Assembly: GCF_005280195.1 (NCBI RefSeq)
Contig: NZ_SZPR01000023.1
Location: 62,001 to 126,000 of the forward strand
Direction: 5' to 3'
Source: Streptomyces galbus
GTDB taxonomy: Bacteria; Actinomycetota; Actinomycetes; Streptomycetales; Streptomycetaceae
Length of the DNA stretch: 64,000 nucleotides
Part shown: in pieces, positions 7,165-15,865 of the stretch
Numbering within the stretch: the stretch's first letter is position 1
Layout: each line of letters starts with the position of its first letter
Notes under the pieces: model-generated
Databases searched by the model: none
Told to the model about the DNA's origin: nothing
What the model saw: the letters and a program-made list of their open reading frames with translations, nothing else
Made by a program: the position numbers and the translations under genes

Positions 7165-7677
7165 TCAGGCCGCCAGCACGCCCAGGTCGACGGCGCCCCA
7201 CCGTTCACCCACGGGGGTGAGCGTGACGTGCCGTACCTCGTCCGTGGTGTCGCCCACCGCGCGGTGCAGGGTGATGTGCAGCCGGTCCTCGGTCAGCTCC
7301 TCGACCTTGCCCTCGCCCCACTCCACGACGACCACCGAGTCCGGCAGGGACACGTCGAGGTCGAGGTCCTCCATCTCGTCGAGCCCGCCGGAGAGCCGGT
7401 AGGCGTCGACGTGGACGAGCGGCGGGCCGTCGGTGAGGGACGGGTGGACGCGTGCGATCACGAACGTCGGCGAGGTGACCGCGCCCCGCACCCCGAGTCC
7501 TTCGCCGAGGCCGCGCGTGAGGGTCGTCTTGCCCGCGCCGAGCTCCCCGCTGAGCATCACGAGGTCACCGGCGCGCAGCAGTTTCGCGAGCTCGCGGCCC
7601 AGCTCCCGCATCTGCTCGGCGGAGGTGACGGTCAGGCGGAGGTCAGCCGCGTCGTGCGGTGCTGCTGGTGCTTCCAT
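7165..7677 (-). CDS. tsaE: tRNA threonylcarbamoyladenosine biosynthesis ATPase TsaE
   Basis: 170-residue P-loop ATPase that drives the TsaB-TsaD cycle in t6A tRNA modification. Walker A GELGAGKTTLTRGLG is at about 44-58. It is followed by VTSPTFVIARVH, VHVDAYRL (the conserved H-x-D-x-Y-R motif) and VVVVEWGEG, all family hallmarks. The ATG at 7677 overlaps the 3' end of the hydrolase gene by 35 bases. The longer ATG at 7710 would add a basic stretch without similarity to the family. Same strand as tsaB-rimI-tsaD but separated from them by two unrelated genes. Confidence 0.95.
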   Translation of the reverse strand: MEAPAAPHDAADLRLTVTSAEQMRELGRELAKLLRAGDLVMLSGELGAGKTTLTRGLGEGLGVRGAVTSPTFVIARVHPSLTDGPPLVHVDAYRLSGGLDEMEDLDLDVSLPDSVVVVEWGEGKVEELTEDRLHITLHRAVGDTTDEVRHVTLTPVGERWGAVDLGVLAA

Positions 7678-8896
7678 AGCCACCCACGGTAGCCCCTGCC
7701 GGCACGGCACCGGCGCGGGTGAGCAGGTCGGCGAGGCGGTCGGTGACCACCTCGGGGTGCTCCAGCATCACCAGGTGGCCGGCGTCCGGCACCAGGACCA
7801 GCTCGGCCCCCGGCAGCAGGTCGGCGATGGCCTCGCTGTGCTCGCTGGGCGTGACCAGGTCGCCGATCCCGGCGAGCACCAGCACCGGCATGTCCGTGAA
7901 GCGGGCCAGGGCCTCGGTCTTGTCGTGGTCGGTGAAGGCCGGGTAGAACTCGGCGACCACGTCGATCGGCGTGCCCTCGATCATCCGCTCGGCGAACCGG
8001 GCGACGGCCGGGTCGACGTCCCGGGACGCGAACGAGTACCGCTTGACGACCCCCGCGAACAGGTCGGCGGTCGCCCGCCGCCCGCGCTCCACCAGCTCGG
8101 CCTGCTGGCCCAGCGCCCGCAGCACCCCCGGCAGCACCCGCCGCACCGCGTTGACACCGGCCACCGGCAGTCCGAAGTTGACCTCGCCGAGCCGCCCGGA
8201 CGAGGTGCCCACGAAGGCCGTGGCGACGACCCGCTCACGGATCAGCTCGGGGTAGTGCGCGGCCAGCGCCATGACGGTCATCCCGCCCATGGAGTGCCCC
8301 ACCAGCACGATCGGCCCGTCCGGTACGGCCGCGTCGAGGACCGCCTTCAGGTCGCGGCCGAGCTGGTCGATGGTGAGCGGCACGTCGTCCTGGACCTGCG
8401 CCACGCCGCGCCCCGAGCGGCCGTGGCTGCGCTGGTCCCAGTGCACGGTGCGCACGACGCCCCGCAGCGCCGCGCGCTGGAAGTGCCAGGAGTCCTGGTT
8501 GAGGCAGTAGCCGTGGCTGAAGACCACCGTGACCGGGGCGGGGGCCTTGCGGCCGAAGAGGCGGCGCCGGCGCCCGGCGAGCGCGGCCGGCGGCTCGACC
8601 TCGTCGACCTCGTAGTACAGCTCGGTGCCGTCGTCGGCGTACGCCTTGCCGGGCGTGCCGCGCAGCGTGCCGTAGGGGCCGGTCGAGTCCAGGGCGAGGA
8701 GGGCCTTCCTGCGTATGCCCCGTCCGACGGTCATCCGCTCGATCGCGACCCCCGCCGCGGCGCCCGCGGCGAGGACGCCCAGCGCGGCCCCCGCGATGCC
8801 CGTGGTCCGGCGCCAGCCACCGGCCGCCGCCGTGGCGGATGCGGCGACGGCCGCCGAGGCGACGCCCGCCACCGCCTCCGCGCTGCTCTCGCTCAC
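7643..8896 (-). CDS. Alpha/beta hydrolase with N-terminal membrane segment
   Basis: 417 residues. An Ala/Gly-rich N-terminal region (about 30-52, TGIAGAALGVLAAGAAAGVAI) is a probable membrane anchor. The alpha/beta-hydrolase domain (about 75-400) shows the oxyanion-hole strand VVFSHGYCLNQDSW, the nucleophile elbow VGHSMGGMTV (Ser near 200), an acidic residue in VLAGIGDLVTPSEHS and the catalytic His in DAGHLVMLEHP. Substrate unknown; esterase or lipase-like. It lies between alr and tsaE on the same strand and overlaps tsaE, so it probably shares their transcript, an arrangement common in Streptomyces. GGAGCGGGACGTGAG before ATG 8896 supplies a plausible ribosome-binding site. Confidence 0.88.
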   Translation of the reverse strand: MSESSAEAVAGVASAAVAASATAAAGGWRRTTGIAGAALGVLAAGAAAGVAIERMTVGRGIRRKALLALDSTGPYGTLRGTPGKAYADDGTELYYEVDEVEPPAALAGRRRRLFGRKAPAPVTVVFSHGYCLNQDSWHFQRAALRGVVRTVHWDQRSHGRSGRGVAQVQDDVPLTIDQLGRDLKAVLDAAVPDGPIVLVGHSMGGMTVMALAAHYPELIRERVVATAFVGTSSGRLGEVNFGLPVAGVNAVRRVLPGVLRALGQQAELVERGRRATADLFAGVVKRYSFASRDVDPAVARFAERMIEGTPIDVVAEFYPAFTDHDKTEALARFTDMPVLVLAGIGDLVTPSEHSEAIADLLPGAELVLVPDAGHLVMLEHPEVVTDRLADLLTRAGAVPAGATVGGYGSTSSTARRG

Positions 8897-8950
8897 GTCC
8901 CGCTCCCTCGTCGCCGTCCGGCCGGTGCCCCGGGCGGGGCCCCCCCGACG

Positions 8951-8974
8951 GGGACGTCCCCGAAGGGGCGTCCC
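8951..8974. terminator. GC-rich hairpin between alr and the hydrolase gene
   Basis: Stem GGGACG-CCCC (with a bulged T) against GGGG-CGTCCC, loop GAA. No T-run follows, as usual for Streptomyces. It may attenuate read-through from alr or be a copy of a common Streptomyces intergenic GGGACGTCCCC hairpin. Confidence 0.4.
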
Positions 8975-8984
8975 TGCCAGGCGG

Positions 8985-10160
8985 TTACCCCGCTCGCCGC
9001 TCGTTCACGTGGACGCGGGGCACCCGTGCGCCGACGCGGGTCACGATCTCGTACCCGATCGTGCCCGCGGCCTGCGCCCAGTCCTCGGCGGTCGGCTCCC
9101 CGCGGTCACCGGGGCCGAACAGTACGGCCTCGTCCCCCGGCTCCGGCCGGTCGCCCCCCAGGTCGACGACGAACTGGTCCATGGCGATGCGCCCCGCGAC
9201 GGTCCGCCACTTGCCCCCGACCAGCACCGGACCCGTGCCCGAGGCGTGCCGGGGCACCCCGTCGGCGTACCCGAGCGGGACCAGGCCCAGCGTGGTCTCG
9301 CCGGGCGTGGCGTAGTGGTGGCCGTAGCTCACGCCGTGGCCGCCGGGCACGTCCTTGACCAGGGCGAGGGAGGCGGACAGCGTCATCACGGGCCGCAGTC
9401 CGAGGTCGGCGCTGCTGCCGAGGGCCGGGGCGGGCGAGAGGCCGTACATGGCGATGCCGGGGCGCACCAGGTCGAAGTGCGTCTCGGGCAGGGTGAGCGT
9501 GGCGGGCGAGTTGGCGATGTGCCGCACCTCGGGCCGTACGCCCCGGTCCTCCGCGTCCGCGACCATCTCGCGGAACAGCGACAGCTGGGCGCCGATGGAG
9601 GGGTGCCCCGGCTCGTCGGCGCAGGCGAAGTGGGACCACAGGCCGGTGACGCGCAGCAGCCCCGCGCGTTCGGCCCGCAGCGCCTCGTCGACCAGCTCGG
9701 GCCAGTCGGCGGGCTGGCAGCCGTTGCGGCCGAGCCCGGTGTCGGCCTTGAGCTGCACGCGCGCGACGCGGGAGGTCCCGCGCAGCGCCCCGGTCAGCTC
9801 CCGCAGGGCCCACATCCCGCTGACGGAGATGTCGACGTCGGCCTCGACGACCTCCCGCCAGGGGCCGCCCGGCGTCCACAGCCAGCACAGCACGCGGACG
9901 TCCGCCGGCAGCGCGGCGTCCGCGCGGACCGCGAGGGCCTCCTCGGGCGTGGCGGTGCCGATCCAGGTGGCGCCCGCCTGCACGGCCGCGCGGGCGCAGG
10001 GGATCGCGCCGTGGCCGTACCCGTCGGCCTTCACCACGGCCATGAAGGCGGCGCCGGGGGCCTTCGCGCGCAGGGTGCGCACGTTGGCCCGCAGGGCGGC
10101 CAGATCGATCTCGGCGCGGGCGCGCGGTGTTCCGCCCCGCGGTGGTGCAGTCTCACTCAT
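8985..10160 (-). CDS. alr: Alanine racemase
   Basis: 391-residue fold-type III PLP enzyme that interconverts L- and D-alanine for peptidoglycan. The PLP lysine is Lys44 in AFMAVVKADGYGHG. RVQLKADTGLGRNG and SPATLTLPETHFDLVRPGIAMYG follow. The second catalytic base, Tyr, lies in GVSYGHHYATPGETTLGLVPLGYADGVPR, and the C-terminal beta domain has GRIAMDQFVVDLG. Length is normal. ATG at 10160 begins before ARAEIDLAALRANV, the usual N-terminus. Lies upstream of the hydrolase and tsaE genes, and downstream of the NAD(P)HX repair gene after 177 bases of G+C-rich, feature-poor DNA. Confidence 0.97.
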   Translation of the reverse strand: MSETAPPRGGTPRARAEIDLAALRANVRTLRAKAPGAAFMAVVKADGYGHGAIPCARAAVQAGATWIGTATPEEALAVRADAALPADVRVLCWLWTPGGPWREVVEADVDISVSGMWALRELTGALRGTSRVARVQLKADTGLGRNGCQPADWPELVDEALRAERAGLLRVTGLWSHFACADEPGHPSIGAQLSLFREMVADAEDRGVRPEVRHIANSPATLTLPETHFDLVRPGIAMYGLSPAPALGSSADLGLRPVMTLSASLALVKDVPGGHGVSYGHHYATPGETTLGLVPLGYADGVPRHASGTGPVLVGGKWRTVAGRIAMDQFVVDLGGDRPEPGDEAVLFGPGDRGEPTAEDWAQAAGTIGYEIVTRVGARVPRVHVNERRAG

Positions 10161-10337
10161 CCCGCCCAGTGTCTCAGAGGGGCGGGCGGGCGTTCCCGAC
10201 CCGGGCGACCACGGGACGCGGCGGCGGGTCGACTCCCGTCCTTCGGCCCGTGCCCCGGCCCGTCCCCCGGTACGACGCCCCGGCCGGCCGGCCGACCCGC
10301 GTACGACGGCCGGGTCCCGCCCCCTCCCGGGCCTCGC

Positions 10338-11777
10338 CTACCCCCGTACGACGTCCCGCCAGGCCAGGCCCACGGCCTCCGCGACCTGGTGCGCCCGCAC
10401 CGGCGCGCCGCGCGCCGCGAGCCGCCCGGCGAGGCCGTGCAGGTAGGCGCCCACGCTCCCGGCGTCCCGCGCCGACAGGCCGGCCGCGAGCAGGGAGCCC
10501 GCGACGCCGGACAGCACGTCCCCGCTCCCGGCGGTCGCCAGCCACGGCGTGCCCGTGGCGTTCACCCGGACCGGCGCCGCACCGCCCGGGTCGGCGACCA
10601 GCGTGGTCGAGCCCTTCAGCAGCACGGTCGCCCGGTACGCCTCGGCCAGCTCCCGCACCGCGGTGAGCCGGCCCGCCTCGACCTCCTCCCGGGACACCCC
10701 GAGCAGGGCGGCCGCCTCGCCCGCGTGCGGGGTCAGGAGGGTGGGCGCGGTGCGGGCGCGGACCGCGTCCCGGTCGGCCAGGCGCAGCCCGTCCGCGTCG
10801 ATCAGCACGGGCACCTCGGCGGCGACCACCTCGGCGACGGTGGCCGCGTCCTCCCCGGCCCCGGGTCCGACGGCCCACGCCTGGACGCGTCCCGCCTTCG
10901 CCGGGCCCGTGGCGGAGACGAGGGTCTCGGGGTAGCGGGCGATCACGGCGTCCCCGGCGGCGCCGACGTACCGCACGGCCCCGGCGCCGCCCCGCAGGGC
11001 CCCGGCGACGGCCAGGACCGCGGCGCCCGGATAGCGGTCGGACCCGGCGGCGACGCCGACCACCCCGCGCCGGTACTTGTCGCTCTCGGCCGCGGGCACC
11101 GGCAGCAGCCGGGCCACGTCGGCGTGTTGCAGGGCCTCCAGCTCGGCCCCGTCCGCGGGCAGGTCCAGCCCGATGTCGACGAGGCGCACCGAACCGGCGT
11201 GTGCGCGCGCCGGGTCGATCAGCAGCCCCGGCTTGTGCGCGCCGAAGGTGACGGTCAGGTCGGCCCGTACGGCCTCCCCGCGCACCTCGCCGGTGTCGGC
11301 CTCGACGCCGCTGGGCAGGTCGACGGCGACCACCGCGGCCCGGGACGCGGCGGCGGCGCGCGCGAGCGCGGCGGCCTCCGGCCGCAGGCCGCCTTTTCCG
11401 CCGATGCCCACGATCCCGTCGACGACGAGGTCCGCCCGCGCGACGGCGTCCTCCGCGCGGCCCGGCTCGACCACGGCGCCCCCGGCGCGGCGGAACGCGG
11501 CGAGCCCCGCGGGGTGCGCCCGGCCGGGCGACAGCAGTACGGCCGCGACCCCTGCCCCGCGCCGGGCCAGCCGGGCCCCGGCGTACAGCGCGTCACCCCC
11601 GTTGTCCCCGCTGCCGACCAGCAGCACGACCCGGCTGCCGTACACCCGGTCCAGCAACTCCGCGCAGGCGGCGGCCAGTCCGGCGGCGGCCCGCTGCATC
11701 AGCGCCCCCTCGGGGAGCCGTTCCATCAGCTCCCGCTCGGCGGCCCGTACGGTCTCGACGCGATAGGCAGTACGCAT
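10338..11777 (-). CDS. nnr: Bifunctional NAD(P)H-hydrate epimerase / ADP-dependent dehydratase
   Basis: 479 residues with two fused repair domains. Residues about 1-210 form a YjeF_N (epimerase) domain: VETVRAAERELMERL, LLVGSGDNGGDALYAGARLA, VVDGIVGIGGKG and VAVDLPSGVEADTGEV. Residues about 225-479 form a ribokinase-like, ADP-dependent (S)-NAD(P)HX dehydratase: KYRRGVVGVAAGSDRYPGAAVLAV, LLTPHAGEAAALLG, VLLKGSTTLV and ATAGSGDVLSGVAGSLLA, where the Asp is catalytic. Together they repair damaged hydrated NADH and NADPH. ATG at 11777 is preferred to an upstream ATG at 11903, which would add a basic non-homologous stretch and overlap acpS. Upstream neighbour acpS is 58 bases away on the same strand, so they are likely cotranscribed. 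Confidence 0.95.
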   Translation of the reverse strand: MRTAYRVETVRAAERELMERLPEGALMQRAAAGLAAACAELLDRVYGSRVVLLVGSGDNGGDALYAGARLARRGAGVAAVLLSPGRAHPAGLAAFRRAGGAVVEPGRAEDAVARADLVVDGIVGIGGKGGLRPEAAALARAAAASRAAVVAVDLPSGVEADTGEVRGEAVRADLTVTFGAHKPGLLIDPARAHAGSVRLVDIGLDLPADGAELEALQHADVARLLPVPAAESDKYRRGVVGVAAGSDRYPGAAVLAVAGALRGGAGAVRYVGAAGDAVIARYPETLVSATGPAKAGRVQAWAVGPGAGEDAATVAEVVAAEVPVLIDADGLRLADRDAVRARTAPTLLTPHAGEAAALLGVSREEVEAGRLTAVRELAEAYRATVLLKGSTTLVADPGGAAPVRVNATGTPWLATAGSGDVLSGVAGSLLAAGLSARDAGSVGAYLHGLAGRLAARGAPVRAHQVAEAVGLAWRDVVRG

Positions 11778-11835
11778 GGCCCCCAGTCTCACACCGACCG
11801 CCCGCGACCGGCGCTCGGAACCGGGGACCGGTGGG

Positions 11836-12207
11836 TCACCCCTCCGCGACGACCATCGCGGAGGCGATCCCCGCGTCGTGGCTGAGCGACAGGTGCCAGG
11901 CACGCACCCCCAGTTCGGCGGCCCGCGCCGCCACGGTCCCGCGCACCCGCAGCCGTGGCTGCCCGCTGGCCTCGACGAAGACCTCCGCGTCCGTCCACAG
12001 CAGCCCGCCCGGCGCCCCGAGCGCCTTGGCCACCGCCTCCTTCGCCGCGAACCGCGCCGCCAGCGACGCCACCCCGCGCCGGGCCCCGCTCGGCAACAGC
12101 AACTCCCGCTCCACGAAGAGCCGTTGCGCCAGCCCGGGCGTACGCTCCAGCGATGCCGCGAACCGCTCGATCTCGGCCACGTCGATACCGACCCCGATGA
12201 TGCTCAT
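11836..12207 (-). CDS. acpS: Holo-[acyl-carrier-protein] synthase AcpS
   Basis: 123-residue group I phosphopantetheinyl transferase that installs the 4'-phosphopantetheine arm of CoA on acyl carrier proteins. MSIIGVGIDVAEIERF at the N-terminus carries the Mg-binding Asp. ARFAAKEAVAKALG (about 55-68) carries the conserved Glu and Lys. WHLSLSHDAGIASAMVVAE is the usual C-terminal end. The ATG at 12207 was chosen over one nine bases upstream because most AcpS proteins start directly before I-G-V-G-I-D. The nnr gene follows on the same strand. Confidence 0.96.
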   Translation of the reverse strand: MSIIGVGIDVAEIERFAASLERTPGLAQRLFVERELLLPSGARRGVASLAARFAAKEAVAKALGAPGGLLWTDAEVFVEASGQPRLRVRGTVAARAAELGVRAWHLSLSHDAGIASAMVVAEG

Positions 12208-12234
12208 GCCGAGCACCCTACGGGCGGCCGGGGC

Positions 12235-12846
12235 TCACACCGGGTACGGCGACGCCGCGCGGGCCGACCGCAGGGCGTGGGCCCACCAGGTCAGCTGGTC
12301 CAGGAGGGTCTTGGCGCGGCCTGCGGCCCGTGCGTCGAGGGGGGCGCCGTCCCGCCACCCGGTGAAGCAGTCCGGGAAGGCGAGGCCGTCGCGGATCGTC
12401 ACCGCGTGCAGTTCGGTCAGGACGTTCTCCAGGTGCAGCACCGCGTGCCGGCCGCCCGCCGCGCCGCCGTAGCTGACGAAGGCGACGGGTTTGGCCGTCC
12501 ACTGGGTGAAGTGCCAGTCGACGGCGGCCTTCAGGGAGGCCGGGTAGCTGTGGTTGTACTCGGGGGTGACGACGGCGAACGCGTCGGCGCGCTCCAGCGC
12601 CGCGGTCAGCCCCGCCATCCCGGCGGGGCGGGGGTAGTCGTCGCCCGCGTACTTCGGTGAGACGGCCGGCAGTTCCGTCGGGACGTCGTGGTCGGCCAGG
12701 TCGACGACCTCGACGTCGAAACTGCCGTGCGCCCGGGCCTGCCGGGCGAACCACTCCGCCACGACCGGGCCGAACCGGCCCTCGCGCACGCTCCCGATGA
12801 GGACGGCCAGCCTCGGCCCGCTGCTGTTGCTCCGCGTGTTGTCCAT
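12235..12846 (-). CDS. NADPH-dependent FMN reductase family protein
   Basis: 203-residue flavodoxin-fold oxidoreductase. LAVLIGSVREGRFGPVVAEWF (about 13-33) is the FMN phosphate loop of this family. AFAVVTPEYNHSYPASLKAAVDW (about 90-112) and KPVAFVSYGGAAGGRHAVLHLENVL are its other typical blocks. It probably reduces FMN, quinones or azo-type compounds with NAD(P)H. The ATG at 12846 is used; an in-frame GTG at 12855 is possible. Divergent from the XRE-type regulator gene with about 100 bases between them, which makes it a likely target of that regulator. A much longer open frame continues upstream through glmS in another frame and is spurious. Confidence 0.9.
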   Translation of the reverse strand: MDNTRSNSSGPRLAVLIGSVREGRFGPVVAEWFARQARAHGSFDVEVVDLADHDVPTELPAVSPKYAGDDYPRPAGMAGLTAALERADAFAVVTPEYNHSYPASLKAAVDWHFTQWTAKPVAFVSYGGAAGGRHAVLHLENVLTELHAVTIRDGLAFPDCFTGWRDGAPLDARAAGRAKTLLDQLTWWAHALRSARAASPYPV

Positions 12847-12948
12847 GGCGTCCACGGTCGGCCGGTATCGCCACGGCGGCCAGACCGCACCCGGGCTGGC
12901 CCCCACAGGGCCATGCTGAACCCCCGAACGGAACCTACCCTCGTGGAT

Positions 12949-13785
12949 ATGGGTACGCCGTTGGGGGACTTCGTACGGGCCAAGCGCGACAGCATCCAGC
13001 CGCAGACGCTGGGTCTGCCGGACCACGGCCGGCGCCGCGCACCGGGGTTGCGCCGCTCCGACCTCGCCGTCCGGGCCGGGATCAGCGTCGAGTACCTGAC
13101 CCGCATCGAGCAGGGGCGCGACCGCAACCCCTCCCCCGCGGTGGTGAACGCCCTCGCCGACGCCCTCAGCCTGTCCCGCGCCGAACGCGAGCACCTGCGC
13201 CACCTGGCGAAGATCACCGGCGGCGCCTGCCCCTCCCACACCCGTCCGGCCCCGCCGTCCCGCGAAGTGCGCTCCGACGTCCTGCGCACGCTGCGCCTGC
13301 TGGAGCCGGGCATCGCCGTGGTGACCAACCGCCTGGGCGACGTGCTCGCCCACACCGACGGCTACGCGTCCCTGGTGGCCGGCACGGGCCTGCTCGACGG
13401 CGACCCGCCGAACCTCACCCGGTACGTCTTCACCGACCCGCGCGCTCGCGCGTTCTTCGCCGACTGGGACGCCGTGGCCGACGAGCGGGCCTTCGACCTC
13501 TGGCTCGGCCCGTCCGTCGAGAACGCCGAGTGGTTCGCGGCGGAACTCGCCCCCGTCGCGGGGCCGGAGTTCACCCGTCGCCGCGGCCACCACCGGGTCC
13601 CGGCCCGCGGTGACCTGCGGCTGCGCCACCCGTCCGGCCCCACCCTGCGGCTGCGCCGGGAGACGCTGGAGATCCCGTCCGACGCCCAGCAGTTGGTGGT
13701 CCACCTCCCCGCGGACGACGCCACGGCCCGCGCCCTGGACACCCTCGGCCCCCGACAGCCGGGCCGGCTGCGGGCCATCTCCTGA
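12949..13785 (+). CDS. XRE-family regulator with MmyB-like C-terminal domain
   Basis: 278-residue transcription factor. A helix-turn-helix of the XRE type occupies about 25-75 (RSDLAVRAGISVEYLTRIEQGRDRNPSPAVV), with the conserved arginine-rich GLRRSDLA. The rest, from about 105, is the MmyB-like ligand-binding region found in many actinobacterial regulators (VVTNRLGDVLAHTDGYASLV, NLTRYVFTDPRARAFFADWD and, near the end, LEIPSDAQQLVVHLP). Ligand unknown; related domains bind fatty acids. Start ATG 12949; a GTG six bases upstream is in frame. Such genes are commonly divergent from the oxidoreductase they control, as here with the FMN reductase. Confidence 0.9.
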   Translation: MGTPLGDFVRAKRDSIQPQTLGLPDHGRRRAPGLRRSDLAVRAGISVEYLTRIEQGRDRNPSPAVVNALADALSLSRAEREHLRHLAKITGGACPSHTRPAPPSREVRSDVLRTLRLLEPGIAVVTNRLGDVLAHTDGYASLVAGTGLLDGDPPNLTRYVFTDPRARAFFADWDAVADERAFDLWLGPSVENAEWFAAELAPVAGPEFTRRRGHHRVPARGDLRLRHPSGPTLRLRRETLEIPSDAQQLVVHLPADDATARALDTLGPRQPGRLRAIS

Positions 13786-13808
13786 CGCGCGGGCCCGGCC
13801 GACGGAAA

Positions 13809-13845
13809 GGCCCCGGCCGGGCAACTCACCCCTCCGGCCGGGGCC
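13809..13845. terminator. Bidirectional terminator between regulator gene and glmS
   Basis: A perfect 12-bp stem GGCCCCGGCCGG / CCGGCCGGGGCC with a 13-base loop, placed between two convergent genes. Typical Streptomyces terminator without a T-run. Confidence 0.8.
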
Positions 13846-13862
13846 CTGCCCGCACCCGCGCC

Positions 13863-15710
13863 CTACTCGACCGTCACCGACTTCGCCAGGTTGCGCGGCT
13901 GGTCCACCTCGTTGCCCCGGGCGGTGGCCAGTTCGCAGGCGAAGACCTGCAGCGGCACGGTCGCCACCAGCGGCTGCAGCAGCACCGGCGTCGCGGGGAT
14001 GCGGATCAGGTGGTCGGCGTACGGCGTCACCGTCTCGTCGCCCTCCTCCGCGATGACGATGGTGCGGGCGCCGCGCGCCCGGATCTCCTGGATGTTGGAG
14101 ACGATCTTGTCGTGGAGCACCGACCGGCCGCGTGGCGAGGGCACCACGACGACCACGGGCAGGTCCTCCTCGATCAGCGCGATCGGCCCGTGCTTCAGCT
14201 CGCCCGCCGCGAAGCCCTCGGCGTGCATGTAGGCGAGTTCCTTCAGCTTCAGGGCGCCCTCCAGCGCGACCGGGTAGCCCACGTGCCGGCCCAGGAAGAG
14301 CACCGTGTTCTTCCCGGCGAGGGACCGGGCCAGCTCGCGCACCGGCTCCATGGTCTCCAGCACCCGGTCCACCGCACCGGCGATCTGCGACAGGTCCCGG
14401 ATCACCGCGCGGATCTCGTCGCCCCACTTGGTGCCCCGCACCTGCCCGAGGTACAGCGCGACCAGGTAGCAGGCGACGAGCTGCGTGAGGAACGCCTTCG
14501 TCGAGGCGACGGCGACCTCCGGCCCGGCGTGCGTGTAGAGCACCGCGTCCGACTCGCGCGGGATCGTCGAGCCGTTGGTGTTGCAGATCGCCAGCACCCG
14601 GGAGCCCTGCTCGCGCGCGTGGCGCAACGCCATCAGCGTGTCCATGGTCTCGCCGGACTGGGAGATCGCGATGACCAGGGAACGGGAGTCGAGGATCGGG
14701 TCCCGGTAGCGGAACTCGCTGGCCAGCTCCACCTCGCAGGGGATGCGCGTCCAGTGCTCGATGGCGTACTTGGCGATCATCCCGGCGTGGAAGGCCGTAC
14801 CGCAGGCGACGATGACGACCTTGTCGACCTCGCGCAGCTCCGCGGCGCTGATCCGCACCTCGTCCAGGCTGAGCGAGCCCGCCGCGTCGATCCGGCCCAG
14901 CAGGGTGTCGGCGACCGCCTTGGGCTGCTCGGCGATCTCCTTCAGCATGAAGTAGTCGTAGCCGCCCTTCTCCGCGGCCGACGCGTCCCAGTCCACGTGG
15001 TACGTCCGCACGTCCGCCGGACGCCCGTCGAAGCCGGTGACCGTCACCCCATCGCGGCGCAGCTCCACGACCTGGTCCTGCCCGAGTTCGATGGCCTGGC
15101 GGGTGTGCTCGATGAACGCGGCGACGTCCGAGGCGAGGAAACACTCGCCTTCGCCGACGCCCACGACGAGCGGCGAGTTGCGCCGCGCGCCGACCACCAC
15201 GTCCGGTTCGTCCGCGTGCACGGCGACCAGGGTGAACGCGCCCTCCAGCCGCCGGCACACCAGCCGCATCGCCTCGGCGAGGTCGGCGCAGGACGAGAAC
15301 TCCTCGGCCAGCAGGTGCGCGACGACCTCGGTGTCGGTCTCCGAGGCCAGGTCGTGTCCGCGCTCGGCCAGCTCGGCGCGCAGCACGGCGAAGTTCTCGA
15401 TGATCCCGTTGTGCACGACGGCCACGCGCCCGGCGTTGTCCAGGTGCGGGTGGGCGTTGGCGTCGGTGGGCCCGCCGTGCGTGGCCCAGCGCGTGTGCCC
15501 GATCCCGGTCGTGCCGGTCGGCAGCGGCCGGTCGACCAGCTCCTTCTCCAGATTGACGAGCTTGCCGGCCTTCTTCGCCGCGGCGAGCCCCCCGTCGGCC
15601 GGCACGGCGACGCCCGCCGAGTCGTAGCCGCGGTACTCCAGCCGCTTCAGTCCGGCCATCACGACATCGAGCGCCGACTGCGCCCCCACGTAACCCACGA
15701 TTCCGCACAT
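13863..15710 (-). CDS. glmS: Glutamine--fructose-6-phosphate aminotransferase (isomerizing)
   Basis: 615-residue enzyme that makes glucosamine-6-phosphate, the entry step to UDP-GlcNAc. The N-terminal glutaminase domain starts with the nucleophile Cys2 (MCGIVGYVGAQSALDVV) and shows GRVAVVHNGIIENF, TDTEVVAHLL and RNSPLVVGVGEGE. Two SIS sugar-isomerase domains follow (CGTAFHAGMIAKYAIE; SQSGETMDTLMALRHA; LFLGRHVGYPVALEGALKLKELAYMHAEGFAAGELKHGPIALI), ending in the conserved PRNLAKSVTVE. The ATG at 15710 is required because Cys2 must be exposed after Met removal; an upstream ATG at 15830 is rejected. glmM, the next enzyme of the pathway, is 2 kb away. No glmS ribozyme was noticed in the short 5' region. 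Confidence 0.98.
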   Translation of the reverse strand: MCGIVGYVGAQSALDVVMAGLKRLEYRGYDSAGVAVPADGGLAAAKKAGKLVNLEKELVDRPLPTGTTGIGHTRWATHGGPTDANAHPHLDNAGRVAVVHNGIIENFAVLRAELAERGHDLASETDTEVVAHLLAEEFSSCADLAEAMRLVCRRLEGAFTLVAVHADEPDVVVGARRNSPLVVGVGEGECFLASDVAAFIEHTRQAIELGQDQVVELRRDGVTVTGFDGRPADVRTYHVDWDASAAEKGGYDYFMLKEIAEQPKAVADTLLGRIDAAGSLSLDEVRISAAELREVDKVVIVACGTAFHAGMIAKYAIEHWTRIPCEVELASEFRYRDPILDSRSLVIAISQSGETMDTLMALRHAREQGSRVLAICNTNGSTIPRESDAVLYTHAGPEVAVASTKAFLTQLVACYLVALYLGQVRGTKWGDEIRAVIRDLSQIAGAVDRVLETMEPVRELARSLAGKNTVLFLGRHVGYPVALEGALKLKELAYMHAEGFAAGELKHGPIALIEEDLPVVVVVPSPRGRSVLHDKIVSNIQEIRARGARTIVIAEEGDETVTPYADHLIRIPATPVLLQPLVATVPLQVFACELATARGNEVDQPRNLAKSVTVE

Positions 15711-15865
15711 GCGCGGCAGCCTACGGTCCCGGCACGGCCGGAATCTGTCCTTGCGTGCCCGATTCCGGAAATTCCCGCGCCCGTACGACCCCCCGCGCAC
15801 GCCCTTCCGGAGAAGCGTGACGGACTCCACCCGCCACGCCGTTCAAACTCCGTTAACAATGGACT

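Noticed and set aside
8715..11885. 1056-codon plus-strand frame over alr and nnr
   Set aside because: Antisense shadow; both minus-strand genes show full family motifs.
12235..15708. 1157-codon minus-strand frame suggesting a giant fusion protein
   Set aside because: Only its last 203 codons (FMN reductase) are real. The upstream part is an off-frame reading of glmS and the antisense of the regulator gene.
15711..15865. glmS ribozyme or other riboswitch upstream of glmS
   Set aside because: The gap to divergent coaA is only 155 bases and shows no recognisable ribozyme core.
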